From: Dastarcus helophoroides
Taxonomy: Eukaryota > Arthropoda > Insecta > Coleoptera > Bothrideridae
NCBI GenBank assembly: GCA_028583605.1
Contig: CM053327.1
Coordinates: 17,533,629-17,597,628 of the forward strand
Length of the DNA: 64,000 nucleotides
Direction of reading: 5' to 3'
Part shown: positions 48,701 to 57,420 of the stretch, piece by piece
Numbering within the stretch: the stretch's first letter is position 1
How the letters are laid out: every line of letters begins with the position of its first letter
Notes under the pieces: model-generated
The model's database searches: none
The model's input: the letters and a program-made list of their open reading frames with translations, nothing else
What the model was told of the DNA's origin: nothing
Made by a program: the position numbers and the translations under genes

Positions 48701-51700
48701 TATTTCACAAAAATACTTTTTCTGTTTCTTATAAATTTCCAGGCCCTTTTCAAAATTTCTCAAAATTTTTAGTTTACTCTCACAATGTATAACTTAAATA
48801 TTTTGATACTGAATTCAGAATTTTTTTCTTGGCGTTTTGAAAGTTCCTTTTATTCACACTAATCCCGAAATTATTTGTAATAATAACACAGGTTCACAAA
48901 AAAAGTGGTGTGTGCTGGGGGCCGGGACTATGATTTTCTGGGCTATTTTGTCCCGTTGAACAGGAATTTAAAGTCAAAATTGGGGGTCAATGAGCAAATA
49001 AGCGACAAAAACAAAAAAAAAACCGCATAAATGTTCCCCCAATTTTGAATTCAGATGCGTGTTCAGCGGGAACAAATACTCCAGAAAATCATAGTCTGAC
49101 CCCCAGCACACACCACTTTTTTGTGGTAATGATTTATAGTTATTTCGAAATGTTACCTTTTTCCCGAAATTTCCAGTTTACAGTTTTTATTTTTTGCTAA
49201 CATTTCGGCTTGAAATTAGACTTCATACTCATAATTCCACATTTTCCAGAAACATATTTCTCCTTTTATAGAATTATAGAAATCTTCACTCTTTTTCGAA
49301 ATTTGGACTTTTGGCTTCTTTTCTTGAAAATCTTCGAATTTTTTTAAAAATTTGACACAATTTCGACATTTCGATTTTTTTTTGAAGTTTCAAGAATAAT
49401 GTTGGAAATAATTAAAAATCGATAATGCTGACTTTCGGAATTTCAGAAGAAATGAAAACTGAAACTATAAATTAAAAAAATTGGAGAAAATACGAAATTT
49501 TAAGGAAATTAAAAATTGTCGAAAAGTTTCTTCAGTTTGTTTCTGCTTTTTTTCCTGACAATTTTTACACTTTCGATTTTTAGTGTTTTTTTTAAATTTC
49601 ATGCAATAGTTTTTGAAACCTGTCACCAAATATTAAATTATTATTATTACTACTTTTTTAAACATCTCGGATTTCTATTTGACTGATCTTTTCAATCAAG
49701 TACGATTTAAAGATATTGATGCCTGTACACATTGCTTGACAACAGCAGTCAGAAGTATCCAAGTACTCGAGATAGAGACGGTTGTAACGACCAAAGTTTC
49801 TGGGATTTTCAGTCGTTTTCCCTTTTGCTTGAATTGTTTTAACCCACAGAGCCTTTTTTCCTTCTTGACTGGTGTCATCGCCGCGAGGATTTTTCTACTT
49901 TTCGATAATTTTTTTTTTCGTTTATTGGGTGACTCAAGAATTGGTAAAATAAAGATAAGAGGGCGCTCTCCAGATAAATGAATCAGACACCAGGGTAAGC
50001 GTCCATTTAATTGTTCATTAATCGAGTAATTTGCGATTACGAACATTTTTATTGTTTTTTTTAAAATTCATTACAGTCCGCCAGACAACTCAAAAGTCTG
50101 CAGACGACCGTTTATTTATTTTTCAGAATTTTTTGGTTTATACTTTTGTCTCTAAAATTTAGTTGTTTTTTTTTTTGAAATTTCGAAATTTATTTTTCCA
50201 CAATTGCAAGTTCACACTCCAAATTTCGATTGTAAATTCGAAATTTTCAGGAAATTAATTTCTTAAATCAATTATTTTTTTTTTAATTCGACTTTCCAAA
50301 TTCCGGTTGTGTTTTCAATTTTCACTATTTTTTCTGAAAGTTCAACACAACCTAAAATTTTTGACTTTTTCAAGTTAATTCATTTGCGAAATTTCGCAGA
50401 TATTTTCGAACATATTCTTCAAATGTTGTCTTTTTTTTTATTTGGAAATTAGATTTCATTTTTTTTTTAAATTAATTTTGAGTTTTTCCCAAATTCGGTT
50501 TTGCATAAGTCCAGGCCTACACTTAAAATGTGATTTGTAAACGCGAATTGTTTTTATAATTTCGAGTTTTTTCGAGGTTTCGTTTTTATCTTCGAAATTT
50601 GCTTAAAATTCTACTAATAAATTGAGAATTTTTCTAGATTTTGTATTTTCTCCGAAGTGTCGCCATTTTTTGCATCCAAAGTATTAATATTTTTTCCTTA
50701 AAAATAGACTTTTTATAAATTTTTAGCATTAAGTGAAGTCAAATTCGACTTTAAATTTTAACCATTATCTCGACTTTTTCAGTTTCATCTCCAAACTTAT
50801 TAAATTTTATTCTCGAAAGACTTTAACTTTATTTTTTTTTGCAAGTTTTGGGTAACCTGTGTCTCAGGTCCCGATTTGAGATGCGGACCTGTTTCTAGGA
50901 ATTTTAGCGTAGCTTGAACTCGTTATATGCGAAAGCGAATTTTCTTTTCACTGTTTTCTTGATATGACCTTCCTTATGCAGATTTAAAAATAAATATACG
51001 CAGATCGACTCTGAACTAAATCAAAAACCAAAAATAGAATTTTTTCAAGAGAATATGAAACGATAAAAATAACGTAACGAAGCCTTGCTTGTAACAGTCA
51101 AAAAGGAAATTCTGGAGTTTACGCGGTTTTTTTTGGATAATTTAATAATTTATCTATGCCTTATTGTTAAGACTCAGGGGAGGATTAATCCCGTTGATAT
51201 TTTTATTTGCGGATAATAATTTGTGCATAATTCAGATATCTCAAGACACTGAGAAACTGAAATTATTTTTGTTAATTATTCTTTTAAAACAATATAGGTT
51301 AGAATTCTACTGCAACATGTAAATTTGCCCAGAAGAAAAATAAGACTTTTAGCATTTCAAGGTGGATCAATAAATATTTATATTGTATGTTATATTAAAC
51401 ACAAATTTTACTTGTGTGGACTGTGCGCTACATACAAATTATGTCCATGTGTAAAAGGGTGCATAGCCCACATCAATCAAATTTTAGAGCACAAAAGCAA
51501 ATTGGTATTAAATATTGAATCAAATACAACGTACTCCATATCAATCAAATTTTAGAGGCACAAAAGCAAATTTGTATTAAATATTGAATCAAATACAACG
51601 TACAACTTAAATTTTTATTGGTTTGGATCCGCCTTTACACTCTGCATCCGTTTCAGAGCGTAGTTAAGTTGCATTACCTGTTCCCTTCTACGAATTTAGA

Positions 51701-54700
51701 GGTTACAAATGCGGTTTAAAAACGGTATTAGATATGAATCAAATAATATTAATATTTTTGGCAAGACATGCCAATAATTTAATTAGCCATAACTTCTGGT
51801 GGCCATTCCGAATAAAAGCCAACATCAACACAATTTTGGCAACATCCTTTCGAATATGTAAAAAGTACTTTTCAAAATATAGCAGACATCGCGGTTTATT
51901 GTTATAAATTATTACTTCCATATTTTCTAAAATAATGAACACACGCCTTTTAAGTTCATTAACTTAGCATTAAACCCATTGTTTTGATGCGAACATCGTA
52001 AACGTTTTTCTAATTTTATCTCAGGGAATATTAACAGGAGTGTGCAGTTGGCTTCATATTGTATTAGGATTAATTAATTAAAGAGATACTGCTTATGGAA
52101 GCAAAACATCGTAAGTTTGTTCTTAATGTGAGTTATAAATAACATGAACTTTTATAAATTTCTATATATACAATCTTGTAATGTGAGGACAAGTGTGTAA
52201 AGTTACGAATTTACCCAGACAGTTTATTTTTATAAAATAAGATTATCAAATCTGAATCGAATCGCTTTTTCCTTTCTGTTTTTAAATTATCAGTTAATGT
52301 GTGCTACATTTATTTAAATTCGAGCTAACACTTCCCCCCTACTACATTCGATCTTTTAAAATTTATACTTTAGCAAACTACAGTCAACTTCGAATATAAC
52401 GAACCATCAAGGAAATTTTTAAATAGTTCGTTAACACTGGGTATTCGTTATAAACGAACAAGAAATACGTACAGTAATGTCCGCTCATAACGAACCCACT
52501 TATTACGAATTTTCATTTATAACAAACCCACTAATTACGAATTTTCATTTATAACTGAAACAATTTGTAAGTACTATCATGTTTTCGCTTATAACGAACC
52601 GAATTTCCTTGGTCCCTTGAGGTTCGCTATAAGCGAGCACCGCTGGTACTTGCTTATGTACCTTTGACTGTTTGACAGTTGACTACATGTTTTGTCTAAC
52701 AATATGTAAAATTCCTTTGTTCAATTTAGAAATTTAATTAATCGAATTAAACATTTTATGAATTTCAAGTATTTTCTCAAAGTGTGACACTGCTTTATCA
52801 AAAATTTCTTCAAAATTGAAATTTTTGTTAAACTGGAACTTTAAAATGACAATGCAAATTTGAAATATGCTAAAAAGGGGGAAATTTTAAGACATGGCAT
52901 ATCAAAATGACTCCATATTTATAAAAAAAAAATAGTCTACAAAATGTTCAAATTTTGGTTTGAATGAAAATTCGAAAAAGAAAACTCGAAATTTAGAAAA
53001 TAAATACAAATTTAAGTTCGAAAATTACAAAAAAATCGAGTTAACAACCAAAATATACGAAAAACACTAGGAAGTGTAAACTTGTTGCCACTTCGAAATT
53101 AAAGTAGAACATTTTCAAATAAAAGCAACATTTTTAGAAACGACTTTGAACGTCTAAATTTCAAACCTAATTTAAATTCGAAATCTATAAAATTATTAAA
53201 ATTTATAATAAAAATAAGATTGCAGTTTCCTGTCGAAATTTTAATAAAAAGTAAAACACTGAAAAATGTAAATTTGGAATTAAAAAAAACTTTATATACT
53301 TGAATAGGATTGAGTAAGCTTTTGGATTTATCAAAAAGAGAAGCTATGGAGAGTGAAATCATCATTAAATGTCTTAATTGCGCTAACTTAAGCTACAGGA
53401 CATTGTGATGTCCGGTGGACATCAACAATAAGACAGTTTTTTTCAGCAAAGGGTTTTGACCCTCACATAACCCAGATCAGAATCCATTAGACTAGGTGTG
53501 TAGTGTGATTGGAAAATGTTATTAATGACGAGCTATGCCAATGAGGCATGTTTTTAAGATGTTGTCACAGCAGCATTTTGAGTGTAGATAACGTTTATCG
53601 CAGATATGGCAAACTTTTGATAATAACATCTGTTCATCAGAGTTAAACCTCACATAAAAGTTATTTTATATTTTTGATCACTGCACTTTTATGTTATAGA
53701 AATCTTAAATCAGTTTTAGCTAACGTATCCTGCATATTTGCTTGTAAGTTAATGCCAATTCTTCGTTTTATCAAACAACCTAAACTCCTTGACTAAAATT
53801 ATAGATTTATAAACCTCTTCTCTCGAAAATCATCTTCAAAATGTAATATCTCCTTTGACTATGATGAATTATTATTCTTTAACAATTAGTTTAGCATTCA
53901 AATGATAAAAAGTCGACTGAACAAGACTTACACAGCGTTAAGTCGAAAGCGGCACTCGCGTGTTAGTGTACGGTACCAGAAAAGTGGGTTCAAGCACGGC
54001 TCTACTTACAGCCGACATCAGTCTTGGATAATGATAGTGATACTTTCGAGATATAGCGCTCACAGCGTTCGATGAAGGAGTTGGAGCAGTTGCAACTGAG
54101 CTGCTGCTACTGCTAATATTATTGCTATTAGAAGTATCCCCATTGTACGTCTGATTCAAAGAGAAATATTTACTAATAAGGCTTTGGATTTCTTTCCTTT
54201 TTGCCTCTCTGTCGGTTAGTGGCTCCAGAGCAGTGCTAGTGGGAGGTGAAGGAACTTTTCTTTTTTTCTGTTGTATTGTGATTCGCCGTTGGATGATGTA
54301 TCCCGGCGGGTTTATCATCTGATAAAGGTATATCGATCGGGTATAATTTGAGGTTAGTGGACCTTCTCTCTGTCACTTCACTTTTTCCGCTCCGTTGAGG
54401 TTTTGACGACCTCCGAGGTTTCAATTCGGAATGGTTAGATCTACGGATTCGGTATGCCGAATCTTTATCCAAATAGGCATAAGGTGGTTCTGCGTATTGT
54501 TTTCGGTTACTAGGAAATGTTACAACCGTTAGTGGAATATAGTATTTTCTCTGTGGTGAAGTGGCGGGACTATTTAAATTTCATATTAATAAACTGATAA
54601 TAGGTAACGTTGGCAACAAATATGTGGTTTATATTTTTTCACATTGACTTATTTTTAATAGCTTGTAGGTCAATGGAAGTTGGCACGAGTACAGTGAACA

Positions 54701-57137
54701 GCAGCAGGTAGTATTAACTGATGTTCGGAGATAAATATAATTTCTGGTTATATTGGATACCCAAACCGATACAAACATTTTTGATTTACAATTAAGCCAG
54801 CCCTAATGCATTGAAGGAGTACAAGCACAAAAGTAGAATGGATGCCAAGATTCATGGATTTAATCAAGTGATAAATAGGAAATATATATTTGAACATTTT
54901 CCGACTAAGTTTAATATCTTCGGATGATGGTATAAACATGAAAAGTAGTTAGATCACTAAAATAGTTTGGAAGGTCGGTAAATAACTTATTTGCTTGAGA
55001 ATGAAAGGCCTGAACATGAAGAAAAATAACATAAAACTAATGCAGGTTTTTGTTTATTGACGAAGTAGATTTACACATTTAGCAGCGTAGTATTTTACTA
55101 CAAAATAAAATGCCCACGTGGCAATCGATTCGCCGACATGAGTGGTACGCGCAGAAGTCAAAAGGATAAACATATAGTTATTTGGAAAGTTTCTGGACTT
55201 TGCTAAAGCTGATTGTTTGCTGGAGGTTTGCAGATTCATTATTGGTAAATCAGTTATCATAGCATCGGTTTAACAGACGTCCCACCATATAGAAGGTTGT
55301 CTTTTTACAGCTCTTGATTACTTCTCAGTATTTGTATACTAGATCTGTTATACAGCAAGAGATTTATAGTATTCGATTTGGCCACGCACGATTAATGACT
55401 TTTTGCTTGGAGGAGACCGCCCTCATAGCTTTGAACTTTCTCAAATCAGTTGGTGGCCCATAATGATTTTGGTCAGTAAACCGATTTTTTAGTGTTTCCT
55501 GAAATGGTGGGATATCATGTTTTAGTTAAAATTTAAACGAAACTTCAACGGAAAAGTGGTCAAGTTTCTACGTTTTTAGGAAGATTTGGGGCATTCTCGG
55601 AAGATCCTACACTAGACTGGAGATATACCTAGATGGCGAAGATTCGCATAAACTGCAAAGACTAATGAAAATGCATAACACGACTCGGAACCATCTACCC
55701 TGTGATAATTGATCCATGGAACTATAGATTGGATATCAAGGAAATCTAAGCGAATATCATTCAGAAAATTCACTCTTCAGGATCAAAAGAACCACACGGG
55801 CTTGACTGAAAGTGACCCTCACTTTCTGGTACTAGTGGGGGAGTCTTGGAATTGTGAACTTGGTCCTGAAGCAAAACACTGAAGCCACAAATGGCACATT
55901 TTAAACCCAATCAAGGGCAAAAAAGGGATGAAGGAAAAATTCGAAGATCAGAAGCATACTGCTTTACTTTTCTGATAGCTAAGGATTTGTCGACAAGTGA
56001 TTTTTGACCCAAGACCAAACGTTAAACCAGTTCAAGAACACTTGAGACACCACCATCAAAATATCCTTACAGCAACTTCAGTTATTGAAATTTTGACAAG
56101 TAAAAACATTATTATACAGCTTTAAGATCTCGGATTAATTAGGCTTGACTAAATTGCGGTCGTCTTCTCCCTAAGATCGAAGACTCATCTTAAAGCAAAG
56201 GATAACAATTCCAGAAAACATTTAAGAATGGAACAATTCGTTTTTAGAGCTATTGAGCTCCTCAAAATACTGGGCCATTGATCTACAAGCTGGATGAATA
56301 TTTTTTTTGCATGCATTAGACTATAGAACCATGTTTGAGGTTACAAAAGAACTTTTAAATTTCATCGAATAATTGAGACACTCCAAATTAAAAACAAAAC
56401 TCCACCACAGAGAAGGCTTTTCACTTAGATTACCTTGCTAATCCTTGGCTATCACCTAAATCACAGTAAGCCCTCCTATGGGAGGTTCTGGAACTACTCC
56501 GGTAAGGCGTCTTCTCCCTGGGAAGATTACTAACGTACGGATAAGCTTTTTCCGATAAGAGCACATTTGCTGTGGTCGAGCTTTTAGCAAGACCCCTGCC
56601 CATCGAGGGTTCAGCAGTACGATAATCGTTGTCACGTTTTCGATTAGAAATTCTGTCCAAAACGGATGCATATTTGTCCTCTAAACGGGTACGAGTGGCA
56701 CCCAAATTTGGCACCACTGTCGAATTTTTATTATTGCTAGAATAACTTGGCACTACTGTGGAACTTTTGCTGGTTGTCAGCGGATGACCAGCGAAAGTGT
56801 TCGATGATGAGTTATTGTTATCGTTTTGTTTGCGATGAGTCGTCCTTTCGACCGTAGCCGAAGGTCCTCTAACACGAGTGGTTAGCTTCTGCAATAGACT
56901 GGTGCAGGAGTCGGTAAGGAGTTGTGTGACGCTGACTGTAGAAGAGCGAGAGTATCGCGTCCTCCTTGCCGGTGTGGTGGCGTGGGAAGACGAGTTTGTC
57001 GTCGATGAGTCATCGGCGGTGGTGCGTCGATTTGCCGTGGCGGAGGAATTACGGGGGTACAGATGGCTGTACTGAGCAGAGCCGTAATCGTCATAAGTGG
57101 ACCGATATCGACCGTAAGTTACTCCCGTGCCGTACAT
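27519..57137 (-). CDS. Doa: Doa / CLK-family (LAMMER) dual-specificity protein kinase, eleven exons
   Basis: Eleven minus-strand exons join in compatible phases to about 768 codons: 57137-56434, 54509-54010, 47164-47083, 40477-40411, 31806-31693, 31639-31549, 31319-31149, 31095-30966, 28100-27956, 27878-27773 and 27716-27519. The kinase domain is complete: [20 protein letters not shown] lead-in, glycine loop [14 protein letters not shown] (about residues 430-447), lysine in MALKIIKN, catalytic [25 protein letters not shown], and the subfamily signature [14 protein letters not shown]/Doa kinases phosphorylate SR splicing factors and act in the nucleus and cytoplasm (family knowledge). The N-terminal 400 residues are Ser/Thr/Asn-rich. 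Their link to the kinase rests on phase fit, not homology I could verify. Exon 2 contains one frame shift at a poly-A run. Drosophila Doa also has alternative promoters, so other first exons are likely. Confidence 0.9.
27773..27878 (-). CDS. Doa: Doa exon 10
   Basis: Encodes [20 protein letters not shown] then [15 protein letters not shown], characteristic CLK insert. Acceptor TTTATAG, donor GTAAAT. Confidence 0.95.
27956..28100 (-). CDS. Doa: Doa exon 9 with LAMMER signature variant
   Basis: Encodes [20 protein letters not shown], then [20 protein letters not shown] and RILGEIPIR. The name-giving EHLAMMERILG reads [11 protein letters not shown] here, one Glu to Gln change. Confidence 0.95.
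28656..30427. mobile_element. Fold-back element with ~600-bp inverted arms (Doa intron)
   Basis: Starts ATACCGGGTGTTTTTTTTTT and ends with the complement (AAAACACCCGGTAT). The left arm (to about 29265) and the right arm (from about 29815) are imperfect reverse complements throughout. Shared words include TTACCTTTATATGGA, ACTTCCGGTATAACCGG, AACATGTATACATAAA and CTCTGTAACGG. The spacer is about 550 bases. No transposase frame, so non-autonomous. Target-site duplication not clear. Confidence 0.8.
30590..30900 (+). repeat. Short GTCGAAATTTTG-type block in Doa intron
   Basis: CCAGTCGAAATTTGG, AAAAGTCGAAATTCC and related words over about 300 bases. Confidence 0.45.
30966..31095 (-). CDS. Doa: Doa exon 8
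   Basis: Encodes [20 protein letters not shown] then [23 protein letters not shown] motif, activation segment and APE motif. Donor GTAAGA. Confidence 0.95.
31149..31319 (-). CDS. Doa: Doa exon 7
   Basis: Encodes [20 protein letters not shown], then [20 protein letters not shown], with the catalytic loop HTDLKPEN; Thr instead of Arg before Asp is typical of CLK kinases. 57 codons, phase 0 both sides. Confidence 0.95.
31549..31639 (-). CDS. Doa: Doa exon 6
   Basis: Encodes [20 protein letters not shown] then [10 protein letters not shown] (hinge region). Confidence 0.95.
31693..31806 (-). CDS. Doa: Doa exon 5
   Basis: Encodes [20 protein letters not shown] then [17 protein letters not shown], with the ATP-binding lysine and the C-helix glutamate. 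Confidence 0.95.
32330..33280 (+). repeat. GTCGAAATTTTG-family array block
   Basis: A-rich degenerate words such as GAAATCGAAATTTTAGAAAA. Separated from the next block by the MITE at 33283-33530. Confidence 0.55.
33283..33530. mobile_element. piggyBac-like MITE (TTAA target)
   Basis: Left end TTAACCCTTTCGCGCCGAAG; right end, reverse-complemented, TTGAATCCTTTAGCGACG. The ends are imperfect inverted repeats and the left flank is TTAA. About 245 bases of balanced composition inserted in an array. Assignment to piggyBac is inferred from the TTAA-CCCTTT start. Confidence 0.45.
33535..35660 (+). repeat. GTCGAAATTTTG-family array block
   Basis: A-rich copies including AAATCGAAATTATTAATCAG, repeated near 33052, 33812 and 34189 with nearly the same flanks, a hint of a longer higher-order unit. 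Confidence 0.6.
35724..36800. repeat. Pair of inverted copies of a dispersed repeat
   Basis: 35750-35865 and 36690-36790 are reverse complements with substitutions: AATTTACACTAGTAAATGAA / complement at 35820-35835, ACACCTTTATTAGCTTTGGA / complement at 35775-35800, and GGGATTCGGATT. About 850 bases lie between the copies. Could be two insertions or the arms of one element. Confidence 0.5.
36800..38300. other. Gene-free AT-rich intronic sequence
   Basis: Nothing recognised; no splice-compatible kinase-like exon found. Confidence 0.35.
38300..38415 (+). repeat. Dispersed insect repeat fragment (AAGGGTTCCG...GAACCCTAAAAA)
   Basis: CAGACAGACACGATAGTTTT, AAGGGTTCCG and ACCGAACCCTAAAAA occur in this order, a pattern common in repeats of several insect genomes (recalled, not searched). 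Confidence 0.4.
38420..39240 (+). repeat. GTCGAAATTTTG-family array block
   Basis: A-rich degenerate words such as AAAAAATCGAAATTTCGAGA. The short frame 39141-39344 runs out of it and is not a gene. Confidence 0.55.
39549..39728. mobile_element. PIF/Harbinger-like MITE, copy 2
   Basis: ATGCGTTTACACTAGACACT at the left, AAAACGCAC at the right, flanked by TTA (39546-39548 and 39729-39731). Shares the internal TATCCT / GCTTCTCTCAGGATAGTTGA stem with 11703-12033. Confidence 0.75.
40411..40477 (-). CDS. Doa: Doa exon 4 (glycine loop)
   Basis: Encodes [20 protein letters not shown]. Acceptor ATTTCAG, donor GTAAGT. Joins to exon 3 through a split Tyr codon. Confidence 0.95.
40478..41386 (-). other. 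Doa intron 3, proximal unique part
   Basis: No repeat or gene recognised before the MITE at 41387. Confidence 0.35.
41387..41584. mobile_element. PIF/Harbinger-like MITE, copy 3
   Basis: GGTGCGTTTACACTAGACGC to ATCTAAACGCACCC, flanked by TTA (41384-41386 and 41585-41587). Confidence 0.8.
41617..42031 (+). mobile_element. Non-autonomous Helitron
   Basis: Begins TCTACATTAATAAAATCG, ends ATCAGCTAG, inserted between A (41616) and T (42032), exactly the Helitron AT target. A 6-bp stem (CCTTGA/TCGAGG, 10-base loop) lies seven bases before the terminal CTAG. Internal GTCTGCCTGTCTGTC and AATCTCGAAAATGGCTGAA words are usual in insect Helitrons (recalled). No Rep/helicase coding sequence. Confidence 0.7.
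42040..42580. other. Gene-free AT-rich intronic sequence
   Basis: Nothing recognised. Confidence 0.35.
42725..42989. mobile_element. MITE with 30-bp inverted termini
   Basis: Left TCGCTGCTGCACGTGTAAAA then GGGGTTAAGT; right is its complement (CTTAACCCCTTTTACACGCG then CAGCAGCGA). About 265 bases inserted in an array. Class not determined. Confidence 0.7.
42990..44060 (+). repeat. GTCGAAATTTTG-family array block
   Basis: A-rich, many GAAAAAAATC, TTTTGAGAAAA words. A short extension (42590-42720) lies on the other side of the MITE. Confidence 0.6.
44450..45680 (-). repeat. GTCGAAATTTTG-family array block, minus orientation
   Basis: T-rich words such as TTTTTTTCGAAATTTCGAAT. Interrupted by the small pogo-like element at 44985-45095. 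Confidence 0.6.
44985..45095. mobile_element. Small pogo-like MITE
   Basis: TA-CAGTAACGTCCGCTTATTAC at the left and the complement of CAGATATCCGCTTATAACG at the right. Terminal words match those at 52471-52500. Tc1/mariner (pogo) assignment is inferred from CAGT termini, TA flank and the CGCTTATAACGAACC motif. Confidence 0.5.
45876..46273. mobile_element. TIR element ending in TTCAATTGAACACC, copy 2 (most complete)
   Basis: Left CGGGTGTTCAATTGAAAATG then TGATCAAGT; right CACTTGATGG then TTTTTTTAATTGAACACCAG, an inverted pair. About 400 bases, alignable to 9171-9540. Confidence 0.7.
46280..47080. other. Gene-free intronic region
   Basis: Short minus frames at 46143-46425 and 46847-47202 have no conserved motif; the latter is a shadow of Doa exon 3. 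Confidence 0.4.
47083..47164 (-). CDS. Doa: Doa exon 3, kinase lead-in, with NAGNAG acceptor
   Basis: Encodes [20 protein letters not shown] then DILQDR, ending in a split Tyr codon at donor GTTCGT. The acceptor is a tandem TAGCAG, so exon start is 47164 or 47161, adding or omitting one Gln. Upstream phase 0. Confidence 0.9.
47170..47900. other. Doa intron 2, GATCATC-rich then AT-rich
   Basis: 47180-47320 contains many imperfect CATCATCATC / GATCATCG words on balanced sequence just upstream of exon 3; could be regulatory or a missed alternative exon. Nothing recognised in the remainder. Confidence 0.35.
47910..48075. mobile_element. Hairpin MITE, ~70-bp arms
   Basis: ATTTAATGTTCTACAATGAA at the left pairs with its imperfect complement at the right. 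The inner arms CTAAAAGTCGAAAACATTTA then CAACCACAAC also pair; the loop is about 25 bases around 47985-48005. Confidence 0.7.
48230..48880 (-). repeat. GTCGAAATTTTG-family array block, minus orientation
   Basis: T-rich degenerate words; the frames at 48182-48792 are low complexity. Confidence 0.55.
48894..49127. mobile_element. Palindromic MITE, ~95-bp arms
   Basis: AAAAAAAGTGGTGTGTGCTG at the left and CAGCACACACCACTTTTTTG at the right; the arms also share ACTATGATTTTCTGG and TCAAAATTGGGGG with their complements. Sits inside an array. Confidence 0.75.
49130..49640 (-). repeat. GTCGAAATTTTG-family array block
   Basis: T-rich words TTTTCGAAATTTGGACTTTT and similar, following the palindromic MITE. 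Confidence 0.5.
49680..50046 (-). other. Unique-sequence island with overlapping open frames, unassigned
   Basis: Flanked by arrays, this 370-base island has balanced composition and two antisense frames of 100 and 116 codons. The minus strand also has a third frame with ordinary composition ([20 protein letters not shown] then [18 protein letters not shown]). I recognise none of them. Possible gene relic or TE fragment. Confidence 0.25.
50090..50860 (-). repeat. GTCGAAATTTTG-family array block
   Basis: T-rich degenerate words. Confidence 0.5.
50860..52378. other. Gene-free intronic region with a 68-bp duplication
   Basis: Apart from the duplication at 51471-51603 nothing is recognised; frames at 51325-51555 and 51739-51942 lack motifs. 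Confidence 0.4.
51471..51603 (+). repeat. Tandem duplication, 68-bp period
   Basis: TCAATCAAATTTTAGAG at 51473 recurs at 51541, each followed by CACAAAAGCAAATT and TATTAAATATTGAATCAAAT; the copies differ by a one-base indel and a substitution. Confidence 0.85.
52381..52646. mobile_element. pogo-like MITE(s), nested
   Basis: TA-CAGTCAACTTCG-ATAACGAACC at the left; right end, reverse-complemented, CAGCGGTGCTCGCTTATAGC. A second terminus, TACAGTAATGTCCGCTCATA, lies at 52470. Between them AACCCACTTATTACGAATTT is duplicated in tandem (about 32 bp, two copies). Tc1/mariner-pogo class inferred. Confidence 0.55.
52740..53350 (+). repeat. GTCGAAATTTTG-family array block (decayed)
   Basis: AACTCGAAATTTAGAAAATA-like words; the minus frame 53099-53365 is low complexity. 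Confidence 0.4.
53430..53635 (+). pseudogene. Tc1/mariner transposase C-terminal relic
   Basis: With frame shifts and stops the plus strand reads [11 protein letters not shown] followed by VCSVIGK and, later, [12 protein letters not shown]. This matches the catalytic-end pattern SPDLNPLDY...W of Tc1/mariner transposases (third acidic region). Heavily decayed, no termini identified. Confidence 0.5.
54010..54509 (-). CDS. Doa: Doa N-terminal exon 2 (one frame shift)
   Basis: Acceptor TTTCCTAG, donor GCT|GTAAGT. The first part reads [20 protein letters not shown] and ends at a stop at 54236. The plausible continuation, [20 protein letters not shown] then [14 protein letters not shown] and a Ser/Asn-rich stretch to [17 protein letters not shown], is in another frame. 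The switch point is the poly-A run at about 54256-54269. Removing one base gives phases that fit both neighbours. Confidence 0.65.
54510..56433 (-). other. Doa intron 1
   Basis: 1.9 kb. 55300-56400 has balanced composition and may hold decayed retroelement sequence (a frame with [10 protein letters not shown] near 56265), but no intact domain. Minus frames 54748-54939 and 55054-55260 are unsupported. Confidence 0.4.
56434..57137 (-). CDS. Doa: Doa N-terminal exon 1 (Ser/Thr/Asn-rich)
   Basis: One open frame of 234 codons from ATG 57137 (context ACCACCGATGT, good) to donor AAG|GTAATC, phase 2. Composition is Ser/Thr/Arg/Asn-rich with Tyr-rich start [20 protein letters not shown] and two more ordered-looking segments, [20 protein letters not shown] and [20 protein letters not shown]. 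Presumed disordered regulatory extension of a long Doa isoform; alternatively the start of a separate gene. Antisense frames here are shadows. Confidence 0.65.
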
Positions 57138-57420
57138 CGGTGGTACCTAACATACCCCCGCCTTTTAACACTACACGTATCACTATTTTTGACGGACGGA
57201 GAGATGTGAAGAAGATGACTATCAGGGATACAACTAACAAAAAACGAATGCGTAACCTACGCGACGCTGTGCATCATGCTCTCTCTGCCAAATATCGCTT
57301 TGCTAAACTAAAAATATCTGGCGCAAACAGCTCGAGCGCTGTACGCTCTTAGGTTCTTGCGATCTACACTTCACTTACGTAAATTGAATTAAAACGCCAC
57401 ACGCTGTTGCCGCCCATGAA
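57138..57420 (-). promoter_or_regulatory. CpG-rich upstream region of the long Doa transcript
   Basis: Noticeably GC- and CpG-richer than its surroundings, directly upstream of the ATG at 57137; likely 5' UTR and promoter. No TATA box identified with confidence. Confidence 0.4.

Noticed and set aside
55300..56400. Possible Ty3/gypsy reverse-transcriptase relic ([10 protein letters not shown] near 56265)
   Set aside because: Only one short motif matches, with stops on both sides and no neighbouring RT blocks that I can recognise.
56878..57352. Plus-strand and other-frame ORFs of 65-128 codons opposite Doa exon 1
   Set aside because: Antisense shadows of a GC-richer coding exon; the minus frame has a good start, a donor and a compatible phase.
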